Of a stretch of 64,000 nt of DNA, positions 44,651 to 55,737 are shown piece after piece. The position numbers and the translations under genes are program-made. Each line of letters opens with the position of its first letter. Position 1 is the first letter of the stretch. The DNA comes from Cylicocyclus nassatus (taxonomy: Eukaryota; Nematoda; Chromadorea; Rhabditida; Strongylidae): NCBI GenBank assembly GCA_958299035.1, contig CATQJL010000223.1, positions 11,518,293 through 11,582,292 of the forward strand, given 5' to 3'. A model generated the notes under the pieces. It ran no database searches. It was given only the letters and a program-made list of their open reading frames with translations, and was not told the DNA's origin.

Positions 44651-44782
44651 TCGGTTCGTTTTATTATAGGAGCGTACGCGACGTGCGCTGCGTACGCCGC
44701 GTGACCATTCCCTTATTAGGTACAAATGCAGATCCACATTTTGTGTATGGAAATTGAGACCACTATAACTCCAGAAAGTATA

Positions 44783-44939
44783 GGCTGCTGCATGACAAGG
44801 ACGCAATATCTTTGGGAGCGACGCTGTTTTAATAGCCGAGAGCGCAGGAGGCCCGGGATTTACAACGGCGAGGATACGCGCGCGCCGCGTTTGCGCCACT
44901 CAATTGATACTGCTATTGCGCCTTCGTCATGCAGTAGCC
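44783..44939. mobile_element. Short GC-rich MITE, copy 2
   Basis: The ends GGCTGCTGCATGACAAGG and, in reverse, GGCTACTGCATGACGAAGG match the copy at 16588-16733, as does the ACGCGCGCGCCGCG centre. The length is about 157 bp. Flanking bases include TATA on both sides. Confidence 0.78.
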
Positions 44940-45082
44940 TCTATATAACTGCAAAATTATTAGCTAAAATAAGGCAGTGTGGAATCAGTCACCGTTGAGA
45001 AAATTGGTGAAAAATCAAATTTTTTTCAATGGGATTGCTATCGTTTGGAGCGCAGTCGAATTCGAAAAGAAAGCTTCTGTTG

Positions 45083-47063
45083 ATTGTTATATAATATTAT
45101 GCCAGTGCCAGGTTTGTACGGTGGAATTTTTTATTGGCCTTACATTCCGACAATTTCGTCTTCGTCGGAAGCTTGAAAGTAGATTGCAGCGTTATATTTG
45201 CGAAACCAGACCGCCAAAGGCCTATCTGCACTGCTGAGTCTAGACCTCGTTCAGCACTCAGCGTACTGAGACATGTTGATTAGAAAACGAACCTTTATCC
45301 ACCCTGGTGTTAGTGAAAGGCAGTAGAGCAGTACTTAGCCGCACCGAAGAGACAGGCTACACTGAATCATGCTCAGCGATCGACACCTATATAGGTGCAG
45401 GGCTATCGCTCACAGATCGTTAAGATACGCAAAAGTTCGGTTGTTATCGACACGCATTCATTTCTGCTATTCATGCTAGGCTAGGATTTCTGAGAGAATT
45501 CGACGCTGCCTCGACGGTCTTTCTTACTGTAATCTCTGCCTCGTATGACAAGATAGTGCATTTAACGTCAAGTTCATCGCCATTGTGCGTCCCAATCCTG
45601 TGTCTTTCTAACGGTGATAACGCATTTGGTCGTCTTTTAGCCGCCAGATGTTCCTCAAGTCTAACGTTCAGCAGTCTACCCTTCTCCTATATATGTCGCC
45701 TTACACTTTAAGCATTCTAATTCATATACTACTCCTGCCTTTGCGCAATCGCCTGGTTTTCCATATGGACGGACAATGCAGTGCTTTGACAGACGTTCTG
45801 CGTCGTAGAGTCTGTTTCTTACCAACTGCTTTTTGATGTTCACATTCGGAATGCTCACAAGTATAACATCATTCTGCAGTTGTGTTCGCGCTTGGCATTG
45901 TTTTATTGCTGCACTGAATTTATCGGAAATAAAAGGCATGCACAAGGGTACTTTTGTTATCGCGAGTTTGGCTACCGTCTGTAAGCTTCGAAGCGCAGCA
46001 GATCTTGTGGTGAGTATCCATTACTATGCGCAATTTGTGTTTAGCCAACCTTTTAGACTCAGGTCGTTCTTGATCACCCGTGCATACACTAACAGCAGTT
46101 CGAAACATATTGCGCACAACGGCTCGTTTCGTCGTTGACAGATGCGCTGAGTTGACGTGTAGCAAGATGTTCTTTGAACTTTCCTTTCTGTACCATTTCG
46201 TGCGAATGGTATCATCACACAAACTTATTTAGGCGTTTAGAAAGGAAAGCCATCCTTTTTTCCGGATTTCTCGCGTAAGCTTGATGTGCCGTGACTGCTC
46301 GTTCAAAATTCTCAAGCATTCGTCCATTTCAGACTGCGTCGATGTTATAATGCAGCAGTTATCGATGTAACGGCAATACATCAATGGCAAGCGTGCAAGT
46401 ACTGGTTTTTCGACCTTACTCATAAAACAAATTGCAATGACTGGGGCTAGACGTTGTCCCATCGCTAATCCTTTGATCTGCGTGTAATAGCTCCCAGACC
46501 ACTTGAATATGTTACATTTTAAACATTCTTTGATGAGGACCTCTTATCCGTATCACCATTAGCGACAAGGGGTTGAATTTGTAGTGATGCCGCAAACGTT
46601 AAATAGAGAGATCGCAGAAACGCACCTCTCCGATTCTACAATATACCAGCGTTCTTCAAGGAAAGAATTCCAGGCACAGTGCAAAAAGCTGAACGATGTT
46701 TGGTTGGGCAGGAAATTCACTCTATCTCCGCAACAACTTATAAGGTGCGTCCAGTGATGTAAATGTCGATCGCTGAGCAAGACTCAGTGTAGTCTGCCTC
46801 TTCGGTGCGGCTAAGTACTGACTCTATTGACTCTTACTAACATTACGGTGGATAAAGGTTCGTTTTCTGATCAACATGTCTCAGTACGCTGAGTGCGGAA
46901 CGAGGTCTAGACTTGGCAGTGCGGAGAGGCGTTTGGCGGTCTGGTTTCGTAGATATAACGCTGCAATCTACTTTCAAGCCTCCGACGAAGCCTAAATTAT
47001 CCGTAAGGCCAATAAAAAATTCCACCGTACAAACCTGGCACTGGCATAATATCATATAACAAT
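45083..47063 (-). mobile_element. Penelope-like retroelement, copy B with inverted terminal arms
   Basis: Coding remnants lie on minus between about 45480 and 46740. They are enclosed by two arms in inverted orientation (45083-45385 and 46764-47063), each about 300 bp and sharing blocks such as ATTATGCCAGTGCCAGG, GTCTAGACCTCGTTC and ACTTAGCCGCACCGAAGAG. Penelope-like elements are known to carry terminal repeats in direct or inverted partial arrangement, and this copy fits the inverted form. The total is about 2 kb, so the 5' coding part is missing. Confidence 0.85.
45480..46740 (-). pseudogene. Penelope copy B reverse transcriptase and GIY-YIG remnants
   Basis: The 46229-46505 region encodes FKWSGSYYTQIKGLAMGQRL and then APVIAICFMSKVEKP, followed by MYCRYIDNCCIITSTQSEMD. 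The catalytic YIDD is changed to YIDN. The 45676-45945 region encodes VIVSIPNV-type and KHCIVRPYGKPGDCAKAG linker sequence, then YELECLKCKATYIGEG. A stop and frame change follow before LEEHLAAKRRPN and RHRIGTHNGDELDVKCTILS. The product would be a dead reverse transcriptase-nuclease. Confidence 0.85.
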
Positions 47064-47312
47064 TACTAACACACTCGCGAATGCCAAAGTTCAGAGAAGA
47101 GAGAACATGGAGCTTTTGTTGATTTTTTTGAACTTGTCGTATTTCCACGGTTTTGGTACTGTTTTTAACGCGAAGGTAAACTTGCATAATGCTACGAAAG
47201 TTTCGATAGGGGAAAGCGTATGGACGTTTATAAAACCTATGATCACAGCTGAAAAACTATGCTATATAAAAATTTAAATTTTGTATGTTTGTAGCGATGA
47301 CTTGAAAATCTA

Positions 47313-49654
47313 TTAGGTCGGTCCTAATGTTCGCGCTGTTTTTCAGACCCATGCTCAAACCATTTAGAATGAAAATAGAGAAACGCTGTAAGCACTATCC
47401 GATGACAATTTCTTCCTCTTTCTGATAGTTGTGTTTTCGTTCAGATTCCCTTGATGTCCGCTCAATAATCGGCAGGGATCTCCAACCCATAATTTCCTCC
47501 ATTTTTAGTTTGACTATTTTCAAAATTTCTATTTTCAACTTTTGGATTAGCTTTGATAATATTGTATAGAACAAACAAAATGCAATACATTACAGTTTTT
47601 TTGGCATCCCTAGCTGGCTTCTCAAAATTTTTGAGAATATTTTTTTTGATGTATCAAATTTTTGGGTAACTCGATCCTTACAGAACAATAAACGACTAGC
47701 AACCAAAGTGTCATTTGATGCAGCTTTTTCCCTCTTTCTGATAGACTACTTTTCTTCCTGTTTTGTATAATGTTCGAGGAATCATTACAATTTTTGTTTT
47801 CAGACGTGTCGGGCTGTAGACACAAAATGCGGAGTTCGATTTTTCGAACCGCTAAGCACTCACTTGGTTGCTTAGATTGGGGTGTATGACTTTATGAACG
47901 ATAGCATGTGCCAGCCGCCAGCTGGGTACCGTACGCGTTGCGCTGATCGCTCCGCCTACTTGTTAATTAGCCTAGAAATGCGTTGCAGCCATTGGAAAAC
48001 TCTCTAATATTTCGTTCATGCTTCTTCAGTTGGTTGCAATTTGGATAACAGTAGATTTTAAAATTTCGATTAAATTAAAAATCAGTTTTCGGATCTTTTT
48101 TCATTACAATTAGTTCGCAAGCACTTTTCAATGTATTTCAGTTATTTGTTCCTAGTAGGTTTGTCCAAATTGATTCTTCATTGTAAATATGAGGAAATTT
48201 TTTTATTCACATCTGTTACTATATTGAACACTAGCTGGCTTACCCGGCTCCGCCGTATGTTCCGAATAGAAAATTCCATTTCTTAACCGATCCGTACCAA
48301 ACTTGGCACACATACACTTCGGGCCCCGGCGGATGTCACAGTCCACTAGACAGACAGACATACAGACAGACATACAGACAAACAGACATTCAGCTTTATA
48401 TATAAGATTATTGTGCACTCTTAAGTTTAGTTCAAAAAGAAGTCAGCTTATCGAGAAATGTTAATATCATTGCTAAAATGACCAACACGATTATTTCTTT
48501 TATCGGAAAAGTAAGTTGAAACCCTAATCATGGCTAAAACAGATTTCATTGTGACGAGAATTCAAAACAAGCATTATAGGCGGATTAATTTCAATAAATA
48601 CCTCATTGCATTTGGTAGTGTTTCGCACAATAAGATATCACTCGTTTTACAAATATGCGGTCATTTCACACAAAGTTTTTCAGATTTCAGGAAGAGGAAA
48701 ATCACACTGCACAAAATCACTTATTTTTTTCTCGAATCTGCTTTAAGTAACAAAATACTTTTAATTTGCTTCCAAAAACTGCTATCCTCAAAATAAATCG
48801 ATTTGTAACACAATCGAGATTGCGTGTGAAGTTGTCGTAAGATGTGAGGTCACTCAGACAATCATGCCTGAGGTGTTCTAGATTGATTTCACACTTCAAA
48901 GTTGGATATCCAGGAGTCACTTGGTCATTCATAGATAGAACAGCAAATCTCTTGAAATTCACGATCAACACATCAGCTGTTCATTGACTGGCAAAGAAAA
49001 AAGAAAAAGAAATCAAAACAATTTTGTAAAAAGCCAAGCTTCACCCCAGCTTGCAACAAGCTTATAGCTCACTATCAGAAGTTGCTTTCACTTGATTAGG
49101 AAACTTGGCCATGAACCAGTACTGCAGAGACTCGTCCATCCTGCGATAGGCGGGGCTAACGGTGCGCACCTTATTGACACACGCCTGCCTTAGCGCGCGC
49201 TATCGTTCATAAAGTCCGCCACCCCTTAGATTGGTGCTAAGGTCAAATAATTTTTTTGAAAGCTTCTAATTCCAAACATTTTTGAGTGCTTGAAGCGATG
49301 TGTAATATGCGACTTCGCACAAGTAAGGTCTTTTGGGAAAATTATTTTAAGAAATACTAAAGAGCTAGTTGATGAAGCCGAAATAGCTCATTGTATTGCA
49401 ATTTGTTTATTCTATCCAACTGTTATCGAAGCCAGTCCAAAAGTTGAGATTGGGAACTTTAAAAAATAACCAAATTGAAGATGAATGAAAATCATGAGTT
49501 GGAGAGATTCTTGCCGGTTAGAGCGGAAGTTGAATGAACCCATGCAAAAACGGAAGAAATTTTGTATCGAATATTGTACAGCGTTTGTCTATCTTCATTC
49601 TAAGTGTTTTAAGCATGGGCCTGAAAAACAGCGCGAACTTTCGGATCAACCTAA
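47313..49654. mobile_element. Mariner-ended element E, 2.3 kb
   Basis: The left end is TTAGGTCGGTCCTAATGTTC after TA, and the right end in reverse is TTAGGTTGATCCGAAAGTTC before TA. Inward matching continues with GCGCTGTTTTTCAG. The interior has no transposase-like frame and is longer than its relatives. Part of the extra length is the repeat at 48232-48415. Confidence 0.75.
48232..48415. repeat. Dispersed repeat with TACCCGGC edge and (ACAG)n tract, copy 1
   Basis: It starts CTAGCTGGCTTACCCGGC, contains TTCGGGCCCCGGCGG, then a tract of ACAGACAGACATACAGAC type, and ends CAGCTTTATATATAAGAT. The copy at 61985-62115 shares the ACAGAC tract and the CAGCTTCATATATAAGAT end in the same orientation, but carries the GC-rich part in reverse orientation. 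Confidence 0.65.
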
Positions 49655-50177
49655 TATTTAACTTTTAGGGAGAAATATTCGAGTTCTATCTGAGTAGAAA
49701 AGTCTCATACGACAAGATAAAGTGAAGGAGATGCGAATGCGATTTCTGCAACTTGTAAGGGAACTAGATTCAAAGGCAGGTTTACCCCGACAGTAAAACT
49801 CTATAGATCGAATACTCCGGGAAAGCTTATGGGGTTTTAGTGGAATAAAGCTTTTTCTACATTAAAATCTGACATTCCTTGGAATGTTAAGTGAAGAAGA
49901 TCAAAGAATTACTTGGAAAATCACCGCAACAAGAAGGGCAAAATTTGTACAGTGCGCGCGACATTTATCTCCGTGTACAGCATAGCAAAAGATCTATCTA
50001 CCAGAGTCTTTCTTTCAAAGTTCAATGTCTCTATGAAGAATAATATTGTTAAGCTTTCTGCCCAAGACGGAATGTTGCCAAGAATAAAAATGCTTACTTG
50101 CCTATCACTATATATGCCCGACCCTTGGTAGCAACCTATAGGATCGCTAATATAATTTTAATTGTTTGAGCATCTAC
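49655..50177. other. Unassigned intron sequence
   Basis: Nothing recognised before the donor at 50177. Confidence 0.4.
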
Positions 50178-50350
50178 CTGATGTCGAAAACCACAAAATC
50201 TTTCTTCAATCAATGGTGTGACAAACGATGTTTCAAGAAGTAACACAGCTAGGAGATACAATATAGGGCCCATTACGGCGGCGCCGGGTACATATAATAC
50301 AGTTTTCTCTCTTCTGATTACTTCCTTGGCAGCGTGGAGTTCAATTTGAC
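50178..50350 (-). CDS. Probable ABCA exon: first helix of membrane domain 2
   Basis: The 173-bp exon encodes QIELHAAKEVIRREKTVLYV and then PGAAVMGPILYLLAVLLLE, a basic stretch followed by one strong hydrophobic helix. ABCA domain 2 begins with a similar K-R-x-x-x-x-R-R-x-x-x-x-x helix. The acceptor is TTCGTTCAG ending at 50351 and the donor is ATCAG|GTAGAT, phase 0. Position, strand, splice sites and the helix pattern agree with the transporter. Residue-level similarity is weak, and the exons that should connect it to 41256 were not found. It could belong to another membrane protein. Confidence 0.45.
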
Positions 50351-52261
50351 CTGAACGAAGTTTTAATTGGAAATACCATGCATGTATGAGTAAAAGGCGA
50401 GCGCTTACTGAATGAAAACGTTGTTACCGAATAAAATAACAGCGCTGATGTTCACTTTTTGATGAATTAAACACTTTCAATATGCTGAGCAATTATTAAG
50501 TTAATGCAAAGGAAACGATAGTGGCTTTTGTCTAGGCGAGTACAAAAAGTCATAAAGCAGCAGCTAGAAACTATAAGAAATCACCTATGCAGAAATCCAC
50601 GCTAAGGTGTTAAATCGACATATATGACCATTTGAGCTTTCTAAAAGTCGGGTATTTATCACAAGAAGGCGTGAGCACTTTGCATGGTCAACATTTATTC
50701 GACAGGTATGAAGCATAGCTTTCTGTACGCAATTGCTATAAGTTTTTCTAGCTCAGATACTGAGAGAAAAAGATGATGAAACACAAGCATTTTCACCGTT
50801 TTGAATCTTTCAAATTATTAGCCGTATGCTACAGCATAAAAAGGAAGGTCGTTTGGTCGAAGAGGCCTTTTCACATAAAATTGAAAAAGCATCGAACGCT
50901 AATTTCAAATCTGTCTTCGTTATCCGCCGAACGGCTCTGAACATTGAGTTATGAGCGTTTTTTGAGTTGCAAAGCGTGATCAGCACAAAACTTGTCAGAA
51001 TTGTTCAAATAGTTCAATGTTGATTACCAGAGCACCCCATTTAAGCAATAAATTCTGTTTAAAACGCCCATACTTAACACTGCTCTACTTAAAGGCGGTG
51101 TCCTGGTCCCGGCAGATTGGCGCCTTGGGAGATGTTGCTATGGTGAGATTCCTGGCAATCCCACTGACCTCCAGGCGAGTCCAGCTGGTTGATGTTCCTC
51201 CCGAGACGAGAGAATAGCCCTTTAACCGGCGCGCGCATCCTCAATTTTCGCGAGCTCGGACGACTTCGCTTACCGTTCAGCGCGGGACCGCTCTCTCTCA
51301 TTTTGCATGCTATCCAAAGCAAAAATTACAGGCAGCAGGTCTTTGTGCTAGGGCCTCCCAACTTTCCATTGAAAATCTCGTTCGAGCTTTTTTTAGAAAT
51401 TGAGTAAACGCCTTGGAAAAGCTCTTTTTATCCGTTTCAAAGCTCATATTTGGAGTCTATACGGGTCGAAAAGGTCCAAGACACGCAAATGATGGAAATG
51501 CAAAATCTGCCGGGACACTGCCCTCAAGCGCTGAAAAGTCCGCAAAGTTTGGATTTTACCCATATCATGCGCTCTTTTTCGTTCCAAAAAATATTTATAA
51601 CTCGTCATGCAGAGGCGCTCAGCAGATAGTGAAAAATCAGATTTGGAATTAGCGTTTGATGCTCCTCAAGGCAAAGTGGTGTAAGATTCATTTGGAAGAG
51701 TCATTTCTAATTGGACCTTTCTTGTAAAAAGGTTCACCATACATTCGCGCAGTTGTACTTTGTTTAGCTCTCGAGTATTCAATAAATGCTTGCTGAAGTT
51801 GTTGTAGAGATGTATGAAGGCATTTTTGCATGTATTTATTAGATGCTGACTAAATAACTTTGCAAGGATTATTTTGAAGGTTTTATACACTTTTTTTGGT
51901 ACTTTTCCGTTATCTGGACCCATTTTTTCAAAAACCGCTCATAAAATACTATCTTTAGTCTAAGAACAACTTTTCACGGACTCCACGAGGACTGCCTCCC
52001 TGCTACGTGTAAGGAAAATATTAACACGTTTCAGTCCATTTTACATGTTTTTTCGAGCTAACTTCCCGTGAGACAAAAGAGCATTTTAATCACCTAAAAG
52101 CTGTTTAATTGTGTTCCATGAGAAAAAAAAAACAATCTAGAACTTAAATCAGAATATCTCAATCGTTTTCAGCAATGATTCATCATTGTCTATTTTTTGA
52201 AACTTTTCTCCTTGCGAATCTAGTCAGATGAGACTATAAATGATGGTTCGAAGCTCTTCGC
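50351..52261. other. Unassigned, with one GC-rich island
   Basis: A GC-rich patch at about 51090-51320 has frames on both strands without a recognised domain. From about 51885 to 51930, GGTACTTTTCCGTTATC is the inverted partner of GATAACGGAAAAGTACC at about 55112, so an older inverted-repeat element may surround the LINE copy. Confidence 0.4.
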
Positions 52262-54830
52262 TATTTATTTATTTATTTTCGATGCACCTAAAAGTGCTCT
52301 GCTAATACTACTATCTAGGAGCGGTTAGAAAAACAACAATGCAACAGCAAACCATATCGTTAGTAACAGAAACTGAAGCAAGAGAATTCACTCCCAGGCA
52401 TAAGATGAAGCTAGTTAGATGCGTAACAGATCATGCCAATAGAGGATAAGTAACTGCGATAGATGTCAAATCACACAACGTCATCAACTCCACATAGCTG
52501 CAGAATATCTATTATACTTTCTTTAGCAATGCTTTCAGTTGAACTGCTGAGTTTACGGCTAAGAAAGACGGTGGCAACTTGTTCAATAAAGAAGCTGCTC
52601 GATAAAAGAAATTGTTGGACTGTAGCGAAATGTTGTACCTCCCAAACCTAAAAACAAGCAGATTAAGAGATGCTCTACGTTCGCTGATAGGTCGAAAAAC
52701 TCAGTATTTACTAGGCCTCAAACCTACCTCGGCTCGCAGCACTTTAAAAGCCATAAGAATGCCAGCCAAAGCCTCCTGTAGAAAAGCGTTCTGAGACCCA
52801 ATTTACGAATCCTGGTTTTATAATTCGGCAAGGCGGATGGATATTCTGGATTGGGGAAGGCACGATAAAATACAATCTTTGTGAATGTTCTTTGGATTTT
52901 CTCGATCTTATCAATGTCTTTTTTCAATGTAGGATTCCATACAAAGCTGCAATATTCTACCACTGGCAGAACAAACGTCTTATAGACTCTCACTAGAAGT
53001 TCGGGGTCACAGGACTGAACAGTGCGCATTAAGGCATACAGTGTTCGAGTACTTCGAGATAAGATTTCATCTATGTGACTTGAATATTTTAACTTAGAAT
53101 CCGTATAAACACCAAGATCTTTGATCAAAAATTTGCATTCAAGTTCAACGTTATCTCTAGGATGAAACGGCATTCTGCCAATGGGAACTGTGCACCTCTT
53201 GGCGTAATTTACCTTGATATTCCATCTACTAGCCCAAAGCATCATTCGAGAGATTGCATTGCGGAGTGCTACATTAGCTCTATCCTTATCATGCTGGTCA
53301 TAAGCGATATAAATTTTAATGTCATCAGCATACGCAGCTACTCTAATTCCCGGGTCTATGGTGAGAAAGCTAGGTAGCGGCAGTATATATGACAAATAGA
53401 ATTGGCGACAAGATACTGCCTTGCTAAACCCCTGATCTGCATAATCTTGCCGTAAAAATTTTATCGAGGATATGAACAGAAAAAGTCCTGCCTTGAAGAT
53501 AGGATTCGAACCATCTGAGCTGTAAGCCTCTAACTCCCAAACTCTCCAACTTGGCCAAAAGTAGGTTGTGATCTACTGTATCAAATGCTTTACTTAAGTC
53601 AAAAAGACTACATCTATTGATCGGTTTAAGCTTAACGCTTCTGTCCAATCGAATTGGACATCAAGAAGCTGCGTACCGGTAGATCGGCCCTGCAAAAATC
53701 CATGCTGCTGCTCCGGGAGACATTGCATTTAGTCTAACCATTTCAGCAAATTTTTTGCAATGATCTTTTCAAGTAGTTTGCACGGTGTAGGCAAAATGCT
53801 TATTGGTCTATAATCATAAAGTCTGGGGTTAGAGGTCTTAGGCAGAGGGGTGACCACAGCGGCTTTCCAAAGATGAGGAACTTCTGCCATCATCAGGGAA
53901 ACATTGAAAATGTGAGCTAAGGGGAAGGCCAATTCATTGGCGAACATCTTGTAAAAGCTGGCTGGAACATCATCGGATGTTAGCGATACCGCTGGACTTA
54001 CTTTCCTCAAAAGTTTTCTTATCATGCGAGGATCAATTTCTACTGGGGCACAAGATTCAAGAGATCTGCTTTCTAGTAATGGACATGAGGCAACAGGAGC
54101 TGAGAAAACGCGTGAGAATTGATCTGCAAGAGCTTCAGCTTTAGAGGTGGAGGTATGGTAGATGTAACCATCACTGTCCTGTAAAGGACCAGTAAATCTG
54201 CTTCCTTTCAAGTGTTTATTGAGATACATCCAAAAGTTACTTCCACAAGCCCTATTAGCCATTCTTTTTTCCTTCTGTCTTAAAAAGCGTCTCAGCTGAT
54301 ACGAAAGCTCTTTAGAAACAGTTTTATATTCAGTGTCACTCAAGGGATCTCGGAGGCCAAAGAACAATCTCATCCTTTTGAGAAACAGATTCTTTATGTG
54401 CTGTGGGTATCGTAAAAAGGGAGGAATTCTTTGTTTGAAGGGAACAAATCGAACAATCAAATCTTTGATTACATTCAGGAAACGGTCATAAAGATCGTCT
54501 ATGTCAGCATACCCATCGAAAACGTTGAACCAGTCTATACTGTTCAAAATGGCCTTGATGGATGCTTTATCTGCATTAGAGTAGTCACGTACAGACGAAT
54601 ATTCAGAAATATCGCTACGACCAGAGACAGATAAGACTACTGTAAAAGAGAGAATATTGTGATCAGCATTGCAGAAGGGGGGAAGTATTTGAATCTTGGA
54701 AACCATCTCGCTTCTGGCAAAAATCAAATCCAAGATTGATGAACCTCTCGTGGGTTTTCTGACAAGTTGTGCTTTGCTTGTTTTGTCACTCAGATGATGG
54801 GATCTTGGCTCAATTCTCTATTCTGGGCAA
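52262..54830 (-). mobile_element. CR1/Jockey-like LINE, 5'-truncated copy
   Basis: The 3' tail (TATTTATTTATTTATTTT on plus, from 52262) and the protein order match the LINE at 4568-8894. Only the last part of the endonuclease and the reverse transcriptase remain, so it is truncated at about 54.83 kb, typical of incomplete reverse transcription. Protein blocks differ from the first copy enough to be a related family rather than the same lineage. Confidence 0.88.
52724..54830 (-). pseudogene. LINE ORF2 remnant (endonuclease end and reverse transcriptase)
   Basis: The 53729-54733 frame has the endonuclease end (KPTRGSSILDLIFARSE, CNADHNIL), a linker with ACGSNFWMYLNKHLKGS, and the RT start (YDYRPISILPTPCKLLEKI). 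The 53424-53648 frame has [20 protein letters not shown] (motif A). The 52724-53395 frame has VAAYADDIKIYIAYD (motif C) and PVVEYCSFVWNPTLKKDIDK. The PQG of motif B is replaced by a stop followed by QGSILSPILF, at about 53433. A second break at 53648-53729 disrupts the RT fingers. Confidence 0.88.
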
Positions 54831-55737
54831 GTATAATCTGTTTAGTTAGTAACAGATTGACATTATTATGATAACAATGCTCGTTTTGACACTGTTCAAT
54901 CGAAAATAGGGCCACCATTGAATAAAAACGGATTGAATTTACATCGCTAGGTAGGGCAAATCAAACTCTTGTTTAAACCTGTTAAACATGTAAGTGGTAT
55001 GTCAAATTTTTTTTGACACGTGGCAGGAAGGTTGACACTCCCTCCTATTAAGTCGGGACGAAATATGGTACAAGGGAAGAAGCAATATCCTGCTTTGAGA
55101 AAATGGGTCCGGATAACGGAAAAGTACCCTTTTTTTCCCTACCGCCTTGTTCAGAAAATGAACGTTTATCATGTTGAGTTTTCAAAGTAGAATCATCGTA
55201 AACATTGGACGATGAGCTTTTGCGTCGAAAGTTGCTATTTATACGAAAAATGTTCTTATTAGGTTTAGCCGTGAATCAAATTGCTGGGTCCGCTCCGTTT
55301 CTCCTGTGCAGTACGTACAGTTTTCAGAGAGTCCTAATTAGATACGCGGAAGTTGTTTTTGCCAGAAATTGTATATTCTAAAGTAAGCATGTGGTTTCGA
55401 GAGCGGTCATAATATCTACGATTAATACCGACTTAAAAAAATTTCCTCCCCACATCGATAAGGCGTCTGTATAAATTGGCCTGATGTATATTGTGAGGCC
55501 AATGTATGCTAAGGATCCAGTTTTTTTCTAGATGTTCGACTTTGGGATGAAAAATATGAAAAATAGAGGATTTGGCGTCTTCAACACCCTTTGCGGGCAT
55601 ACGTCGAACGCAAACTACTTCATAATCGAAGAGACTACTGAATGCATGCGAGCCCTTTATAGTGAATTTCAGGGGCCAGCTGATCGCCAAGTCTGTGTCT
55701 TTATTTTCTCAGATTACTCTAGTATCAACTGAACGAC
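54831..55737. other. Unassigned, flank of the LINE copy
   Basis: It contains the inverted partner (about 55095-55140) of the block at 51885-51930. The rest is unrecognised. Confidence 0.4.

Larger units (their letters stand above)
1..50350 (-). other. Span of a partial ABCA-type ABC transporter gene
   Basis: This is the gene-level view; the exons are listed separately. The exons lie in the expected order on the minus strand: membrane helices of domain 2, linker, Walker A, Q-loop, helical segment, ABC signature. Each internal junction I could build keeps phase with a GT donor and AG acceptor. ABCA proteins are full-length transporters, usually moving lipids or sterols across or within membranes and coupling this to ATP hydrolysis; here that role is inferred from family membership. 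The gene is incomplete at both ends: no first membrane domain or first NBD was found above 50.35 kb, and Walker B lies beyond base 1. Several introns exceed 8 kb and are packed with transposons. The closest nematode paralogue (for example a CED-7 or ABT relative) cannot be decided by eye. Confidence 0.85.

Noticed and set aside
45083..45385. Hammerhead core in the arms of Penelope copy B
   Set aside because: A GCGAAACC block is present but no CTGATGA partner at a suitable distance was found on either strand.
48740..48950. Exon-like frame on minus (RFAVLSMNDQVTPGYPTLKC) as a candidate extracellular-loop exon of the transporter
   Set aside because: Its phase would fit, but the donor is weak, the acceptor is not a good one, and the segment lies inside the 2.3-kb mariner-ended element 47313-49654.
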